From: CAYMSA01 sp964392965
GTDB lineage: Bacteria; Actinomycetota; Coriobacteriia; Anaerosomatales; Anaerosomataceae
NCBI GenBank assembly: GCA_964392965.1
Contig: CAYMSA010000023.1
Span: 1 to 24,212, forward strand
Direction of reading: 5' to 3'
Length of the DNA stretch: 24,212 bases
In this document: in pieces, positions 1 to 7,001 of the stretch
How the letters are laid out: each line of letters starts with the position of its first letter
Position numbering within the stretch: the first letter of the stretch is position 1
Position numbers and translations under genes: made by a program
Notes under the pieces: generated by a model
Seen by the model: the letters and a program-made list of their open reading frames with translations, nothing else
Database searches by the model: none
Told to the model about the DNA's origin: nothing

Positions 1-21
1 GCCTTCGACGTGACGCCGTAA
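1..21 (+). CDS. C-terminal tail of an upstream gene (partial)
   Basis: Frame 1 opens the window with residues AFDVTP and a TAA stop, followed 16 bases later by a strong hairpin, which is what the end of a + strand gene would look like. The string AFDVTP resembles the region near the C-terminus of methylthioribose-1-phosphate isomerases (MtnA), but those proteins usually continue for some tens of residues beyond it. Six residues are too few for an assignment, and another + strand frame is also open across this point. Confidence 0.35.
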   Translation, partial: AFDVTP

Positions 22-37
22 GGGGAGAGAGACGACC

Positions 38-77
38 GACCCTGCTGCGCCCCTCGGGTGAGGGGCGCAGCAGGGTC
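38..77. terminator. Strong hairpin, likely bidirectional terminator
   Basis: A perfect 18-bp inverted repeat: left arm 38-55 (GACCCTGCTGCGCCCCTC), loop GGGT at 56-59, right arm 60-77. It lies between the + strand stop at 21 and the minus-strand stop at 178, where convergent transcription would meet. The U-tract is poor on both strands (TCTTCC follows on +), as is common in GC-rich genomes. The following 81-177 shows no gene or clear signal. Confidence 0.8.
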
Positions 78-177
78 TTCCCGATGTGGCGTGAGCATCG
101 GCCAGCACATGCGGATCGGGCTGAGCGCACCCGTCAGGAGGTACCAGGAGCCGACTGCCTCTCAACCGCGGCCGTCC

Positions 178-1854
178 TCATCCCTCGAGCCGCACGATGA
201 TCGCCTCGTACGGCGCCAGGCGGAGATCGGTGAGATCGACGGGTGTGTCCGCGACCCGATGCGTCGAGAGGAGCGTGCGCGCCTCGGAGGCGTAGGGCTC
301 GGTAGGTGCTTGTTCTCTGCGAGCCTTGAGCTTCGCAGGAAGACCGGCACCGCTCCGTAGGCGGACGCTGCGGCCCCGGAAGTTGAGCAGGACGGCCACC
401 CGCTCGTCGGTGGTCTCGCGCACGTAGGCGAAGACCCCACGCGGCGTACCAGCAAGCGTCCGGTACGTCCCTGCGGTGAGCGCGGGATGCTGCGCCCTTA
501 GATGGATGAGAACCCGGTACCAGTTGAGGAGTGAGTCAGTTCGCCCGCTCTGTGCCTCTACGTTGATCGCGTGGTATGACGGATCCACCGGGAGCCAGGG
601 CACACCGCCGGTGAAACCCGCCCCCGGTTCCCCCTTCCACGGCATCGGCGTCCGCGAACCGTCTCTGTCCACGGGCAGCGGCCAGAAGCGCCTCCCCACC
701 GGGTCGTCCATCCGGTCGCGCGGTACGCGGGCCTCGGGCATGCCGAGTTCCTCGCCGTAGTAGATGATCGGCGTGCCCCGCAGCGTGAGGAGCATCGCGG
801 CTGCGACCCGGGCTCGCTCGTGGGCGCGCCCCGGCCGGAGGCGGCTCAGGCGCGAGTACGTACGCGGCAGGTCGTGGTTGTTCAGGTAGTAGCAGGGCCA
901 GGCGGCCTGCGGGATGTGCTCCTCGAGCCAGTCGACCGAGCGCCGGAACGCCCCGGCGCTCCAGCGCCGCGTGGCGAAGTGGAGGTAGAACGCGAGATGG
1001 AGCGCATCGGTGCCGCTGCCGAGGCAGGCGAGGCACTCCTCAGGGTGGTCGGCGAAGACCTCGCCCATCATCGCCCGGTCGTCGTAGCTATCCAGCAGAT
1101 CGCGGAGTTCCCGGACGACCTCGATGCTCTCCGGCTGGGTGCGATCGTGCAGATGCCGTTGCCATGCGTACGGTCGCACACCGGGCTTGGGCGGGTTGTC
1201 ACGCAGCTGCGCGTCTTCGTGGAGGAAGTTGATGAGGTCGAGCCGGAAACCATCCACACCCCGCTCGAGCCAGTAGCGCACCACGCCGAACATCTCTTCG
1301 CGCACCTCAGGGTTGCGCCAGTTGAGGTCTGGCTGGAAAGGGAGGAATGCGTGGTAGTAGTACTGCTCCGTTGCGGCGTCCCACTGCCAGGCGCTGCCCT
1401 CCACGACGGCTCGCCACCGGTTGGGCGGCCTGCCGGGTGCGCGTCCGCTTTGCCAGACATACCAGTCCCGGCGCGGGCTCTCGCGCGAGGCGCGAGACTC
1501 GGCGAACCACAGGTGTTCGTCCGACGTGTGGTTGAGCGGCAGGTCGAGCATCACGCGGATGCCGCGCTCGTGGCAGGCCGCGATGAGCTCGTCGAGGTCG
1601 GCGTCGCTTCCGAGGCGCGGGTTCACCGTGCGGTAGTCGCGCACGTCGTAGCCGAAGTCCCTGAGCGGCGAGTCGAAGATCGGCGTCAACCAGATGGCGC
1701 TCACGCCGAGTGAGTCCGGCGTCCCATCGTTCAGGTAGTCCAGGTGCTCGATGATGCCGCGCAGGTCTCCCCGGCCGTCACCGTCGGCGTCGGCGAAGCT
1801 CGGCACCGCGATCTGGTAGATGACCCCCGTCTGCCACCAGGGCTGCTCCGCCAC
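178..1854 (-). CDS. GH13 alpha-glucosidase / oligo-1,6-glucosidase-like
   Basis: A 558-residue glycoside hydrolase family 13 enzyme that should hydrolyse alpha-glucosidic bonds in short malto- or isomalto-oligosaccharides in the cytoplasm; no signal peptide is visible. All four conserved GH13 regions are present: DLPLNH (104-109), GFRLD with nucleophile D206, GE with acid/base E265, and NNHD with transition-state stabiliser D328. PPNRW, QPDLNW and SRTPMPW fit the alpha-glucosidase, DexB and trehalose-enzyme subgroup rather than endo-amylases. The length is typical. I chose the GTG at 1854 because the alpha-glucosidase homology begins there (AEQPWWQTGVIYQI) and GGGGCGAGG lies just upstream; the same frame stays open far upstream, but only as a shadow of the YihY gene. 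It starts two bases after the YihY stop, so the two are probably co-transcribed. Exact substrate (maltose, isomaltose, trehalose) is not determined. Confidence 0.93.
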   Translation of the reverse strand: MAEQPWWQTGVIYQIAVPSFADADGDGRGDLRGIIEHLDYLNDGTPDSLGVSAIWLTPIFDSPLRDFGYDVRDYRTVNPRLGSDADLDELIAACHERGIRVMLDLPLNHTSDEHLWFAESRASRESPRRDWYVWQSGRAPGRPPNRWRAVVEGSAWQWDAATEQYYYHAFLPFQPDLNWRNPEVREEMFGVVRYWLERGVDGFRLDLINFLHEDAQLRDNPPKPGVRPYAWQRHLHDRTQPESIEVVRELRDLLDSYDDRAMMGEVFADHPEECLACLGSGTDALHLAFYLHFATRRWSAGAFRRSVDWLEEHIPQAAWPCYYLNNHDLPRTYSRLSRLRPGRAHERARVAAAMLLTLRGTPIIYYGEELGMPEARVPRDRMDDPVGRRFWPLPVDRDGSRTPMPWKGEPGAGFTGGVPWLPVDPSYHAINVEAQSGRTDSLLNWYRVLIHLRAQHPALTAGTYRTLAGTPRGVFAYVRETTDERVAVLLNFRGRSVRLRSGAGLPAKLKARREQAPTEPYASEARTLLSTHRVADTPVDLTDLRLAPYEAIIVRLEG

Positions 1855-1856
1855 CG

Positions 1857-2750
1857 CTATCGCCTCGCCCCGGCGGACTCCCGGCGCGACCCGCGCGTCT
1901 GCGCCCAGACATGCGTGAACTCGGCGCCGAAGAGCACGAGCTGCGAGGAGAAGTACATCCACACGAGGAGGGCGACCACCGAACCGGCGGCTCCGTAGGC
2001 CGATCCCACACTCGCCTGCTTGAAGTAGATCTCGAGCAGGATGCGGCCCACCATGAAGAGGGCCGAGGTCATGAGCGCGCCGATCCAGACGTCGCGCCAC
2101 GCTACCGAGGTGCGTGGCAGGAAGCGATAGATGACGGCGAAGAGCACCGTCATGATGACGAGCGAGGTCCCTGACTCGGCAAGCCTGACGACGGTGTTGC
2201 CGAGATCGAGGGCCGGGGCGATCCAGCGCACTCCGAACGCCGTCACCGCCGAGAGCAGGTGTGAGGCCACGAGCAGAAGGCCCACCACGAGCACCATGAC
2301 GAACGATGCGAGGTTGTGGATGGCAGCCGTCTGGAGCGCCTCCCGGGCCTGCGCCTTGAAGCCGTTGGCGGTGGTCTGGGCAGGCGGGATCTTCCACATG
2401 CGGTCGAAGGCGGTCCTGAGCTGCGCGAACACCCGCGTCGCGCCGAAGAGCGCCACGAGCAGCGCGATGACCGACGCGGTCGTGCCGAACGTGGTTGGCT
2501 GGGTGGTGAACACGAGTTCGCTCACGATCTGCTCGCCGAGCGGACCGGCGATGACGCGGGCCTGCGCGGTGATCTCCTCGGTGACCGTGGACTGGCCGAG
2601 GAACCGCCCGAGCACGCCCACGATAACCACGAGCATCGGCGAGAGCGACAGGAAGATGTAGTAGCTCATCGCGGCGGCCAGGTGAGGACCACCGTCCGCG
2701 CGCCACTCCTCGTATGTGCGGCTGAGCAGCTCGTATGCGGTTGCGACCAC
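1857..2750 (-). CDS. YihY/BrkB-family inner membrane protein
   Basis: A 297-residue polytopic membrane protein of the YihY/virulence factor BrkB family (once mis-annotated as ribonuclease BN). Family hallmarks are visible: an N-terminal cytoplasmic stretch ending in HLAAAMSYYIFLSLSPML, then about six hydrophobic segments with GTTASVIALLVALFGATRVF in the middle and GAAGSVVALLVWMYFSSQLVLFGAEF near the end. The function of the family is not established; transport or envelope roles are suggested. The start is the GTG at 2750, preceded by the modest ribosome site GAGAG. It is followed two bases later by the GH13 gene and lies 107 bases after the PAP2 gene, in a minus-strand run with the large PEP-synthase-like gene. 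The neighbourhood does not reveal a shared role. Confidence 0.9.
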   Translation of the reverse strand: MVATAYELLSRTYEEWRADGGPHLAAAMSYYIFLSLSPMLVVIVGVLGRFLGQSTVTEEITAQARVIAGPLGEQIVSELVFTTQPTTFGTTASVIALLVALFGATRVFAQLRTAFDRMWKIPPAQTTANGFKAQAREALQTAAIHNLASFVMVLVVGLLLVASHLLSAVTAFGVRWIAPALDLGNTVVRLAESGTSLVIMTVLFAVIYRFLPRTSVAWRDVWIGALMTSALFMVGRILLEIYFKQASVGSAYGAAGSVVALLVWMYFSSQLVLFGAEFTHVWAQTRGSRRESAGARR

Positions 2751-2857
2751 GTTCTCTCACGCTCCTGGCGTCGCGCGTGGGCGACAGGGCCCATCCCGGG
2801 CCCGGCAGCCTCATCTTACCAGAGGTGCGCGGGCTCCTCTTTCGCCCGAGGACCGCC

Positions 2858-3460
2858 TCACCCGGCGTCCGGCAGCTCCACGAGGCGCTTCAGCGGGCCG
2901 AAGAGACGGCCCAGGCGCCACTCCCGCTCCACGAAGTAGGCGAGCAGCGCCCCGCCCGCGATGTCGATCGTGAAGTGGCTGTGCGCGAGGACGAGGCAGA
3001 CGCACACGAGCGCCGTGATGAGACACTGCGCGCGATGGAGCGCGGGGGCCTTCGCGGGGTCGATGAAGAACGCGAAGAGCAGCATCGCCGCCGTGTGGCC
3101 CGACGGAAACATGCCGTAGTGGAATACAGGGAAAGTCGCCGGCAGGCCGTCGTTGGCGTTGGCGAGCGGCGTGGCCACGAGGAGTGCTGCCCGCAGAAGA
3201 TACATGACCCCGAGCATCGTTACGAACGACGGGATGCGCTTCGGTGCATAGCGAAGTGCGTAGACGATGAACAGCAAAACGCCGAGGGCGATGGCGATGC
3301 TCGAGACCGTGCGCGCTACTGGAACGTGCGGCAGCAGCCGGAAGAGCAGGTCCCCGGGGAGCGGCCGGTCGGGGAAGGCGCTCACGATGAAACGGCTCGC
3401 CGCCTCGGTGGCGACGGCGCCGGCGAGCAGGAGCGCAAACGCGATCACGTGGCGACGCAC
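2858..3460 (-). CDS. PAP2-type membrane lipid phosphatase
   Basis: A 200-residue integral membrane protein of the PAP2 (phosphatidic acid phosphatase type 2) superfamily, which dephosphorylates lipid phosphates or transfers lipid headgroups at the membrane surface. The active-site motifs are PSGHTA (119-124) and SHFTID (161-166), the latter carrying the catalytic histidine and aspartate; this H-F-T-I-D form resembles the PAP2_C/sphingomyelin-synthase-like branch. About five to six hydrophobic helices surround them. The usual first motif (KxxxxxxRP) is not clear, again as in the PAP2_C branch. Start GTG at 3460 has a good ribosome site (GGGAGG, six bases away). It follows the PEP-synthase-like gene by 55 bases on the same strand and could be in its transcript. 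Likely substrates are undecaprenyl pyrophosphate, phosphatidate or phosphatidylglycerophosphate, but sequence does not decide. Confidence 0.85.
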   Translation of the reverse strand: MRRHVIAFALLLAGAVATEAASRFIVSAFPDRPLPGDLLFRLLPHVPVARTVSSIAIALGVLLFIVYALRYAPKRIPSFVTMLGVMYLLRAALLVATPLANANDGLPATFPVFHYGMFPSGHTAAMLLFAFFIDPAKAPALHRAQCLITALVCVCLVLAHSHFTIDIAGGALLAYFVEREWRLGRLFGPLKRLVELPDAG

Positions 3461-3515
3461 GGCGCCTCCCTGTCAGTCACCGGTCCTGCTCAGACGATAC
3501 CCGCGAGGGGATGCG

Positions 3516-6161
3516 CTATCCCCGGCGGAGGTCGCAGCGGTCCGAGACGAACACGACAGCGCGCTGCTCGAGCACGTCGGCCCACAGCACGATCGTGCGC
3601 CCATCGAGGTCGGCGGCATCGATGACGCGCAGCAACTCGCCCCGGCCGGCCTCCTCGGGCAGCAGTCTGCCGAGTGCGTTGGGCAGTCCCTCGAGGAGGT
3701 CGGCGTTCACGAGCGCGTCGCCCGTGCCCGGCTTGACGCCTACGTAGAGGATGTCCAGATCCACGAGGTCGTTGAAGAAGTGCGTGCCGAGTGAGAGGTC
3801 GGGGCTGAGGCCAGCATGCATCTCCGCGATCTCGCACAGCACGTTCGCGTTCTTGATCTGCGGCAGTGTGGCAGGCACGCCGAGCTCGGGCATACGGCTC
3901 CCCCAGCGGCCGGGTCCGGCCAATAGCACCTTCCGGCCCTCGCCAGGGGTGTCCGAGGGCTGGTTCAACACTCTGCCGACGAGTGCTGCGAGTGCGAACC
4001 GCTCGCTCGTGGGAAGTGCGCTGTACGCCTCGGGCACGACGTATACGATGCGGTCGAGCTCGGTGGCGACGCTCTGGCCGATGACCGGGCCGGATGTCCT
4101 GAGCAGCACGGTAGCCGCAGGGATGTCCGCTGGCTCCTGCACGTGCGTGACCTCGCCGCTGAAGTGGAACGGGCGGCACTGGAGCAGGTTGATGCGGTAG
4201 TCGTTCTCGCCGACGAAGTTGGCCGTGAACTCGATGTCCACGGCGTGGTCGTACGCCTCGCTGATGGTGGCCATCATGGTGCGCATGTCATCGGGGAACG
4301 CGGTCCGCGTGAGCAGCCCCTCGAACGTCAGGATAGGGCTGAACACGTCGCGGACGCCCGCTACGCGCGCGCGGCGCTCCATCTCGGTGTCGCGTGAGGT
4401 CAGCATGTCGAGCGGGAGACCCTCCGCCGCTCGGGCCACGGCCTCGAAGCGTCGTGACACGTCGGTGTTCTCGGTGAGGTCGATGACGTTCACGATGTGC
4501 TGGCTGTACCTGCGGACCTCGTCCGAGGACCCTTCGGGGCGCAGCATGGGCTCGCCCAGCGCTACGACCCGCGTATAGTCGTCGTCCTGGCGCTCCACAG
4601 CCCGCGTGCCCAGGCCGAAGACGAGCCGCAGCATGCCCTGCACGGGGTCGATGCGCGCGTTCCAGACGTAGGGATTGAAGGAGTACCCCACGCCCGCCAC
4701 CTGAGGATAGAAGAGGTCGTCGTGGAGGTCTCCCGAGACGCGCTGGACGAGCAGCGCCATCTGCTCGTCGCGATGGATGAGGCCCCGGTGCAACCGGTAG
4801 GAGAGCGCCTCCTCGCTCATCGTGCTCGCGTAGACCGTGCGCACCGCGTCGAGGAAGTCGGCGAGTCGACGCGCCGGATCGCCCTGGTTGCCGCAGAAGA
4901 CGCTCTCGTACTTGCCGGAGAACGAGTTGCCGTAGGCGTCCTCGAGCAGGCTCGACGAGCGCACGATGATCGGCGACTGGCCGAAGTACTCGAGGATCTG
5001 GCCGAACTGCTCCACGGTGGCTGGGTAGAAGGTGCCGGTCCGCAAGCGCTCTTCGAGCTCGGCGGCCGAGGCGAACAGGTCGTCGGCCGTCTTGAGGTGG
5101 TAGCGGTCCCACCACAGGTCGTTCTGCACGAGGTACGTGTAGAAGACGTCCGCGCCGATGTAGAAGGAGTCGTGCACCTCGAGGCGCCGGGCGAGCTCCG
5201 GTTGGCGCACGCTCAGGATCTTGCGTGCGAGGAGCATGCCTACCGACTTGCCACCGATCTGTCCCGTGCCCACCATGCGCTTCCCGACGGCGAGCAGGTC
5301 GCCCAGCTCGAAGTACTCATTGCACAGGCCGAAGAGGTCGTCACTCTCGTCGCGGCTGAGGAGCATCCTGATGAGCCGGTCGCGGTGCCGTTCGGCCGCC
5401 GAAGCCGGAGCCTCGCCACGCGCGATCGCATGCTGGATGGCGCGGGCCTGGACGAACGCGTCCGTCCAGGGGTCGCGCCAGTCGATGGTCGAGTCGATCC
5501 AGGGCTGCGGCGTGCCGGTCCTGATCTCGGCGAGAGGCACGCTCTGCGTGACGGGCCGCACCTCGTCTCCCACCCATGCGTGCAGCAGGTACATCGTCGG
5601 CGAGCTGCGTTCCCACACCTTGAGGGGCAGGATGTAGAGCACGTCATCGTGTCGCACGATGTCGAGTACCACCTGCGCGGTTGTGTGGATGGCGCGTGTG
5701 GCGAGCGGCGTGTGGAGATCGCGCAGCAGCATGAAGAGAGCGACGGTGTCGTAGTCGAAGAGGTAGGGGCAGGTCAGGCGGAAGAAGTTGCCGAGCATGC
5801 GGTCGCTGTACCAGTCGACTGCCAGGCCGGAGAGTGAGTCGAACAGGTAGTAGACGGCGTCGTGGCCGTTGCGGTCGATCGTGGTGAGGATCTCGCTGAT
5901 GAACTGCTCGAAACCAGCCGAGGCGTCGAGGACGTGTACCTCGGCGGTGATGCCCTCGGGCACGAGCGGGGCATGGTCGGCGAAGCGGAAGTAGACGAGC
6001 TTGCGGCCTGCGGCTTGCGTATACTGGCAGTATCGCCGTGCAAACGGGATGAAGTCGGCTATGTCGCTCACCTGCAGGACGATGTTGTCGCCAGCCCACA
6101 CACCCTCGAGCACCCGGTCCAGGGCGGGAATCCCGCTGCTCAGGTCGGTGCGTCTGTCCAT
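3516..6161 (-). CDS. KaiC-like (P-loop-less) domain fused to PEP-synthase-type ATP-binding domain
   Basis: An 881-residue protein of two parts. Residues 1 to about 230 align by eye with a KaiC/RecA-like fold: SGIPALDRVLEGVWAGDNIVL mirrors the KaiC opening, and AVYYLFDSLSGL mirrors its Walker B strand, but the P-loop (GxxxxGKT) is replaced by VSDIADFIPF. Residues from about 300 on resemble the ATP-grasp N-terminal domain of PEP synthase and pyruvate phosphate dikinase: GGKSVGM (about 302-308), IIVRSSSLLEDAYGNSFSGK (about 397-416) and LLAGPGRWGSR near 750. I see neither the phosphohistidine swivel motif nor the PEP/pyruvate TIM barrel, so it cannot be a complete PEP synthase. Function unknown; an ATP-dependent phosphotransfer or regulatory role is inference. 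Start ATG at 6161 has a clear ribosome site (GGGAGG). It heads the minus-strand run with the PAP2, YihY and GH13 genes. Confidence 0.85.
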   Translation of the reverse strand: MDRRTDLSSGIPALDRVLEGVWAGDNIVLQVSDIADFIPFARRYCQYTQAAGRKLVYFRFADHAPLVPEGITAEVHVLDASAGFEQFISEILTTIDRNGHDAVYYLFDSLSGLAVDWYSDRMLGNFFRLTCPYLFDYDTVALFMLLRDLHTPLATRAIHTTAQVVLDIVRHDDVLYILPLKVWERSSPTMYLLHAWVGDEVRPVTQSVPLAEIRTGTPQPWIDSTIDWRDPWTDAFVQARAIQHAIARGEAPASAAERHRDRLIRMLLSRDESDDLFGLCNEYFELGDLLAVGKRMVGTGQIGGKSVGMLLARKILSVRQPELARRLEVHDSFYIGADVFYTYLVQNDLWWDRYHLKTADDLFASAAELEERLRTGTFYPATVEQFGQILEYFGQSPIIVRSSSLLEDAYGNSFSGKYESVFCGNQGDPARRLADFLDAVRTVYASTMSEEALSYRLHRGLIHRDEQMALLVQRVSGDLHDDLFYPQVAGVGYSFNPYVWNARIDPVQGMLRLVFGLGTRAVERQDDDYTRVVALGEPMLRPEGSSDEVRRYSQHIVNVIDLTENTDVSRRFEAVARAAEGLPLDMLTSRDTEMERRARVAGVRDVFSPILTFEGLLTRTAFPDDMRTMMATISEAYDHAVDIEFTANFVGENDYRINLLQCRPFHFSGEVTHVQEPADIPAATVLLRTSGPVIGQSVATELDRIVYVVPEAYSALPTSERFALAALVGRVLNQPSDTPGEGRKVLLAGPGRWGSRMPELGVPATLPQIKNANVLCEIAEMHAGLSPDLSLGTHFFNDLVDLDILYVGVKPGTGDALVNADLLEGLPNALGRLLPEEAGRGELLRVIDAADLDGRTIVLWADVLEQRAVVFVSDRCDLRRG

Positions 6162-6247
6162 GCCATCCTCCCGGGGTCGACGATCATGGCGCCAGGATAC
6201 GCCGTGCGCTGCGAGGACGCACCTGGGTTCGGGTAGGTGAGTATCGG

Positions 6248-6997
6248 ATGAGCGAAGTGACTCAGGAGTGCGTCGTGGAACAAGAACAGTCAGATCAGCC
6301 CGTGGTGAGCCTCCGGCAGTTGGTGAAGGTGTACGACACCGGCGAGGTGCCGTTCACGGCGCTCAAGGGCATCGACCTCGAGATCTACTCGGGCGAGTTC
6401 GTCGGCATCATCGGCAAGTCGGGCAGTGGCAAGACCACGCTCATCAACATGATCACCGGCATCGACCACCCCACATCGGGCGAGGTCATCATCGGCGGGA
6501 CGCCCATCCACGAACTCAACGAGAACGCGCTCGCGCGGTGGCGGGGGCGGACCATCGGCGTCGTCTTCCAGTTCTTCCAGCTGCTCCCCACGCTCACCGT
6601 GCTCGAGAACGTGCTCTTGCCGATGGACTTCTGCTCCACTTATCCGTTGCGCGAGCGCGTGCCCCGTGCGATGGACCTGCTCGAGCAGGTCGAGCTCGCC
6701 GACCAGGCCAACAAGCTCCCTGCGGCGCTCTCGGGCGGACAACAGCAACGCGCCGCGATCGCCCGCGCGCTTGCCAACGACCCGCCGATCCTCGCTGCCG
6801 ATGAACCGACCGGCAACCTCGATTCACGCACCGCCGACGCGGTCTTCGGCCTGTTCGAGCGTCTCGTCGAGCAGCACAAGACGATCATCATGGTCACGCA
6901 CGACAACGACCTCGCGCGCCGGGTCAGGCGATCGCTGCATGTCGCCGACGGCGAGATCGTCGAGGAGCGCGTCCACCGCGAGCGGCATACGGGCTGA
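6248..6997 (+). CDS. ABC transporter ATP-binding protein (MacB/LolD type)
   Basis: A 249-residue ATPase subunit of an ABC system. Walker A is GKSGSGKTT (56-64), Q-loop Gln at 108, signature LSGGQ (161-165), Walker B ILAADE (181-186), D-loop GNLDS and the H-loop THD at 217-219. The spacing and the TGNLDSRTAD string place it in the MacB/LolD/FtsE group, which drives mechanotransmission permeases rather than classical import. It pairs with the FtsX-like permease that starts only a few bases after its stop. The chosen ATG follows GGTAGGTGAG. The unit is divergent from the PEP-synthase-like gene, with 86 bases between the two starts. Confidence 0.95.
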   Translation: MSEVTQECVVEQEQSDQPVVSLRQLVKVYDTGEVPFTALKGIDLEIYSGEFVGIIGKSGSGKTTLINMITGIDHPTSGEVIIGGTPIHELNENALARWRGRTIGVVFQFFQLLPTLTVLENVLLPMDFCSTYPLRERVPRAMDLLEQVELADQANKLPAALSGGQQQRAAIARALANDPPILAADEPTGNLDSRTADAVFGLFERLVEQHKTIIMVTHDNDLARRVRRSLHVADGEIVEERVHRERHTG

Positions 6998-7001
6998 CGT
7001 G

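Noticed and set aside
4497..5837. A 446-codon + strand open frame
   Set aside because: Antisense to the PEP-synthase-like gene; low-complexity, Arg/Val/Glu-rich product with no motif.
6162..6247. Possible minus-strand -10 box TATCCT (complement of 6194-6199) between divergent genes
   Set aside because: No acceptable -35 hexamer at 16-18 bases, so a promoter cannot be located, although one must exist in this 86-base gap.
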